DNA of 64,000 nucleotides, from NCBI GenBank assembly GCA_031411655.1, contig JANOBM010000096.1, forward strand, positions 22,468 to 86,467, given 5' to 3'. The notes under the pieces are model-generated. The model had not been told where the DNA came from. It searched no databases and saw only the letters and a list, made by a program, of their open reading frames with translations. Source of the stretch: UBA6163 sp031411655. GTDB taxonomy: Bacteria; Planctomycetota; Planctomycetia; Pirellulales; Pirellulaceae. Positions 61,087 to 64,000 of the stretch are shown one piece after another. The position numbers and the translations under genes are program-made. Position 1 is the stretch's first letter, and each line of letters opens with the position of its first letter.

Positions 61087-63714
61087 TTGAATGATCGTTC
61101 CGCATCGCCGCGTTGGCTTGGTGCTCGCGAGCGACCCTACGACCTACGCGCTCAGCCGATGGTCTCGCTTGCAGCCGCCGCTGCGGTGGGTATCTTAGCG
61201 GATCGCGGCTTGCATTTGCCCATGGCGACTTGGGTGGGGGCTTGGGCTGGAGTTTTTACAGTCATCGTCGCTTTGTTTTGGCTATCGTGGCGGCGTACGT
61301 CGCTTCATCGCAGCGTCCATGGTCCCGATTCTCGGTATCCGGTGGAAATGGGTTCGACGCGTTGGGCCTTGGTGATGCTGTGCGTCGCCTTATCGATGGC
61401 GATTCGAAGTCGCACCGATCAACAGGCCTTTGAAAGTGCGACCATCTGTCCGCTTGTAGATGAACAGGACAAACCCGTTTTGATTCGCGGAATCGTACGC
61501 GGCGAGATTCAAAAACGTCCGTCGCTGCAGGCTGATCGTGAGCGGATTGGAACTTTGACGATCGGTGCCAATAACGCGGCAGGCGGTGATTCCACGACTT
61601 GGCAAACGTTGTTTGTAGTTGACGTATTAATGGTTCGCGTCGGCCGTGAGTGGCAACCTTTCACGGGCGGCATTCGCGTCACGGCCGATGGTGACTACAG
61701 CGAGATCGGACCAGGCGATCGGGTCGAAATGGGAGGCAAACTTTCGGCATTTTTAGGCCCCACAAACCCTGGTGAATCCGATTTTCGTCGGACGGCCCGG
61801 AACCATTGGCTGCATGCCCGATTGATGGTCGATGATGGCTATCCGGTAAAAATTCTTGAGCGCGGTGGCCCAAGTTTCCGACGTTTTGCGGATGCGCTTG
61901 CTAAGAGTGGCGAGAGGACTCTGCAATCGACTTTGGGGAGTGATCTTCAGGCGATTGCCTGTGCGTTGGTCGTGGGGCGTCGCGCATCATTGGATTCTGC
62001 ATTGAAGGACAGCTTGCTAGAGACCGGTACGATTCATCTCTTGTCGGTCAGTGGTTTGCATTTGGGAATCGTTGCTGGCGTGCTGATGTCCATCAGTGTG
62101 TTGGCGAAGCTACCTCGGACAGGTCAGGTCGCCTTCGTTGCGTTCGGATGCACCTTATTTGCTGCGGTGACCGGCGGGAATCCGCCGGTACTTCGCGCCA
62201 CCATTTTAGTGGCCACGATACTGCTTTCCTTGCTCGTTAATCGCCGGCAATGGCCACTCAATACGCTTGCCATGGCGGCCATCATTTTGTGGTTTCTAAA
62301 CCCGACTGACCTGACTCAGGTAGGTGTACAGCTTTCGTTTGTCTCCGTCGCCACGCTCGTCTGCAGCTCAAGGTCCATGGATCCGGCAATTCGGGTGATC
62401 GCGGAGTCGAAAGATGCGGAGTCAAGGCTTGAAGGCCTCGTCGACGCGACCCGTTCCGCTCACTATCGCCAATTGCTCCGATTCGGAAACTGGGTTCGTG
62501 GAGCGTTTTGGTTGAGTACGTGTGTATCTCTTGTGACCACTCCATTGGTTTGGTTGAATTTCAATGTGGTATCGCCAGTTTCGGTGTTGGCGAATGTGCT
62601 GCTGGGTATCCCCACCGCGCTTGCCCTCATCTCCGGTCTGGTCGCGGTTGTTCTCGGCTGGGTCACGCCAGGCCTTGCGAGTCTCCCAGCCTATGCGTGC
62701 GACTGGATTTTGAACGTCCTGCGTTGGTTGATTGATCTGTCAGACGCGATTCCTTTCGGGCACTTTTGGTTGCCTTCGCCGCCGGCTTGGTGGGTTGCCG
62801 TTTTCTATGTCATCCTGTTTGGTTCATTCGCAATCCGCGCCCGTTTTAACCGTGCAAGAGCCTTCGTTCTCGGCTCTTTGATTTGGTGTTTGGTTGCCTG
62901 GTTGCTTGCGATTTCGCCTTCGTACTTGCAACGAGATTCGCTCCAAGCGACGTTCATTGACGTCGGACACGGGACCAGCGTCCTCATTGAAATGCCATCG
63001 GGTGAAAATCACCTTTACGACTGTGGAAGCCTTGGCAACCATGATTTTTCCAGCCATGGGATGGAGGACGTGATCTGGAGCCGCGGAATTACCCGTCTTG
63101 ATTCGGTCATGCTTTCGCACGCCGATTCGGATCATTACAACGCACTTCCCGGATTGATTCGCCGATTCCGGATTGACCAAGTGATCACCCCGCCAGGACT
63201 CTTTGCATCGCCCGTCGAGGCATTAAAGCAAATACGTTCTACTCTTGAACGAAACGGCATCCCTGTTCGAGAATTATCGCGAGACGACCAATGGGCCGAT
63301 GAAAAACAGTCGATCGCATTATTTCATCCTCCAATGATCCGACTTCGGGGCAACGACAACGTCAACAGTTTGGTTGTGCGGATTGATTTTGGAGGTCGAA
63401 GTTTGATCCTTCCCGGCGACATTGAACCGCCCGGGACCGACCTGCTCATCCAACAGCCTCGACCTATCGCCGGGGGCGTGTTAATGGCACCGCACCACGG
63501 CAGCCGGAGTGCGAATTCAGAGTCCATTTTGGATTGGTCAAGGCCTAGTGAAGTCATCGTCAGCGGAGGCGAGCGCGCCAAGCGGCCTGAAGTCATTGAG
63601 TTGCTTCAAGTGCGAGGCAGCAACGTCATGGTGACCGCTATCCACGGAGCGATACGAGTCAACATCCGCGGCGTATCGATCGAGACGAGGCGATTTCGCA
63701 CTGAACCGTGGTGA
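61087..63714 (+). CDS. comEC: ComEC/Rec2 DNA-uptake channel
   Basis: This 875-aa protein starts TTG at 61087, with AAGGA 9 bases before it. An N-terminal region includes an OB-like part (about 115-250, GDRVEMGGKLSAFLG). The competence membrane domain (about 280-600) carries LLSVSGLHLGIVAGVLM. A C-terminal metallo-beta-lactamase domain (about 615-860) has IDVGHGTSVLIE, SHADSDHYNAL (metal ligands) and APHHGSRSANS. ComEC moves single-stranded DNA into the cytoplasm. All three parts are present, so natural uptake is plausible; other com genes are not in the window. Confidence 0.92.
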   Translation: MNDRSASPRWLGARERPYDLRAQPMVSLAAAAAVGILADRGLHLPMATWVGAWAGVFTVIVALFWLSWRRTSLHRSVHGPDSRYPVEMGSTRWALVMLCVALSMAIRSRTDQQAFESATICPLVDEQDKPVLIRGIVRGEIQKRPSLQADRERIGTLTIGANNAAGGDSTTWQTLFVVDVLMVRVGREWQPFTGGIRVTADGDYSEIGPGDRVEMGGKLSAFLGPTNPGESDFRRTARNHWLHARLMVDDGYPVKILERGGPSFRRFADALAKSGERTLQSTLGSDLQAIACALVVGRRASLDSALKDSLLETGTIHLLSVSGLHLGIVAGVLMSISVLAKLPRTGQVAFVAFGCTLFAAVTGGNPPVLRATILVATILLSLLVNRRQWPLNTLAMAAIILWFLNPTDLTQVGVQLSFVSVATLVCSSRSMDPAIRVIAESKDAESRLEGLVDATRSAHYRQLLRFGNWVRGAFWLSTCVSLVTTPLVWLNFNVVSPVSVLANVLLGIPTALALISGLVAVVLGWVTPGLASLPAYACDWILNVLRWLIDLSDAIPFGHFWLPSPPAWWVAVFYVILFGSFAIRARFNRARAFVLGSLIWCLVAWLLAISPSYLQRDSLQATFIDVGHGTSVLIEMPSGENHLYDCGSLGNHDFSSHGMEDVIWSRGITRLDSVMLSHADSDHYNALPGLIRRFRIDQVITPPGLFASPVEALKQIRSTLERNGIPVRELSRDDQWADEKQSIALFHPPMIRLRGNDNVNSLVVRIDFGGRSLILPGDIEPPGTDLLIQQPRPIAGGVLMAPHHGSRSANSESILDWSRPSEVIVSGGERAKRPEVIELLQVRGSNVMVTAIHGAIRVNIRGVSIETRRFRTEPW

Positions 63715-63743
63715 GAGGCTAGTGCTTCAATCAAACTAAGAAC

Positions 63744-63802
63744 CTATCCGAAACCGAAGAGACCCGCGGCTAGCGCCAAAGCGGCCAATGGTTTTTGGAT
63801 AG
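63744..63802. repeat. inverted repeat element (MITE-like)
   Basis: CTATCCGAAACC (63744-63755) pairs with GGTTTTTGGATAG (63790-63802) with one mismatch or gap around about 34 bases. It resembles short transposon-end structures but has no transposase. Confidence 0.45.
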
Positions 63803-63836
63803 CTTCTAAATAGGAGGGTTGGCGGGAATGTGTACG

Positions 63837-63886
63837 ACGGACTTCCAGTCCGTTCTTGACGATGTTTGCCGACGGACTTCCAGTCC
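63837..63886. repeat. REP-like GACTTCCAGTC palindrome, two copies
   Basis: ACGGACTTCCAGTCCGT (63837-63853) and ACGGACTTCCAGTCC (63872-63886) are two direct copies, 35 bases apart, of a short palindromic sequence. They lie between comEC and the right edge. Confidence 0.75.
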
Positions 63887-63984
63887 AGGGCTTTCAAGGT
63901 GTTTTAGGTTTTGCTATTTCTCGACATCCGCCGAGTTTACTGCGAGGCTGCGGTCTTTTTCACTACAAGTACAAGGATGTTGTC

Positions 63985-64000
63985 ATGGATGATAGCAAGC
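63985..64000 (+). CDS. possible start of a gene cut by the right edge
   Basis: An ATG at 63985 follows AAGGA by 7 bases and opens MDDSK before the window ends. Only five codons are visible, so the product cannot be named. Confidence 0.35.

Overview
The window looks like chromosomal DNA from a planctomycete, most likely a Pirellulaceae relative of Rhodopirellula or Rubripirellula. This rests on recognised families, not on a search. They include a DUF1559 pseudopilin-like protein with an H-x9-DG tail, a small Tyr-rich secreted protein of the kind annotated 'calmodulin-binding' in Rhodopirellula, SMP-30 and ThuA secreted proteins, a YCF48/BNR-repeat giant, many GTG/TTG starts, and intergenic GCGGAGCG and GACTTCCAGTC repeats. 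There is no prophage, integrase, CRISPR array, rRNA or tRNA that I can support.

Layout. 1-5.3 kb: start of an ECF-type sigma factor (left edge), a DUF1559 protein, an NtrB/NtrC-type two-component pair and a ferritin-like protein. 5.5-10.1 kb: a minus-strand operon crcB / YCF48-repeat protein / six-TM protein. 10.3-26 kb: ilvB, an SMP-30 lactonase, polX, an HNH nuclease, a DUF456 protein, a CoA-disulfide reductase-rhodanese fusion, HEAT/TPR and thioredoxin/YHS proteins. 26-34 kb: a short rpmJ gene (bL36, 50 aa) divergent from larC, an RNase HII-like protein, an HD-GYP protein, a D-2-hydroxyacid dehydrogenase, an exported GIY-YIG protein, a Nudix hydrolase and nusB. 34-40 kb: rpsA with a strong terminator, then a second NtrB/NtrC-type pair. 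40-49 kb: lexA with a palindrome between promoter and start, a Nudix protein, a fused double DinB/YfiT protein with ThuA, DNA polymerase IV and a GAF-GGDEF protein. 49-53 kb: an AP2-like protein with an H1-like tail, and a minus-strand cassette of stand-alone RNA polymerase alpha-CTD, two arrestin-like proteins (one membrane-bound), an ExeA-like ATPase and an unknown protein. 53-64 kb: an ActP/YjcH-type symporter pair, a degenerate NtrC-like regulator with an overlapping partner, Mrp/ApbC, a 55-aa histone H1-like protein, a site-2 protease and ComEC.

Themes. Sigma-54 control recurs: two intact activators with GAFTGA and one degenerate relative. DNA repair and handling genes are scattered (polX, lexA, dinB, HNH, RNase HII-like, GIY-YIG, ComEC). 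Two H1-like basic proteins are present. The best candidates for undescribed biology are the alpha-CTD/arrestin-like/ATPase cassette at 49.6-53.0 kb, the degenerate activator pair at 56.3-58.2 kb, the structured leader of rpmJ, and the lexA operator candidate.
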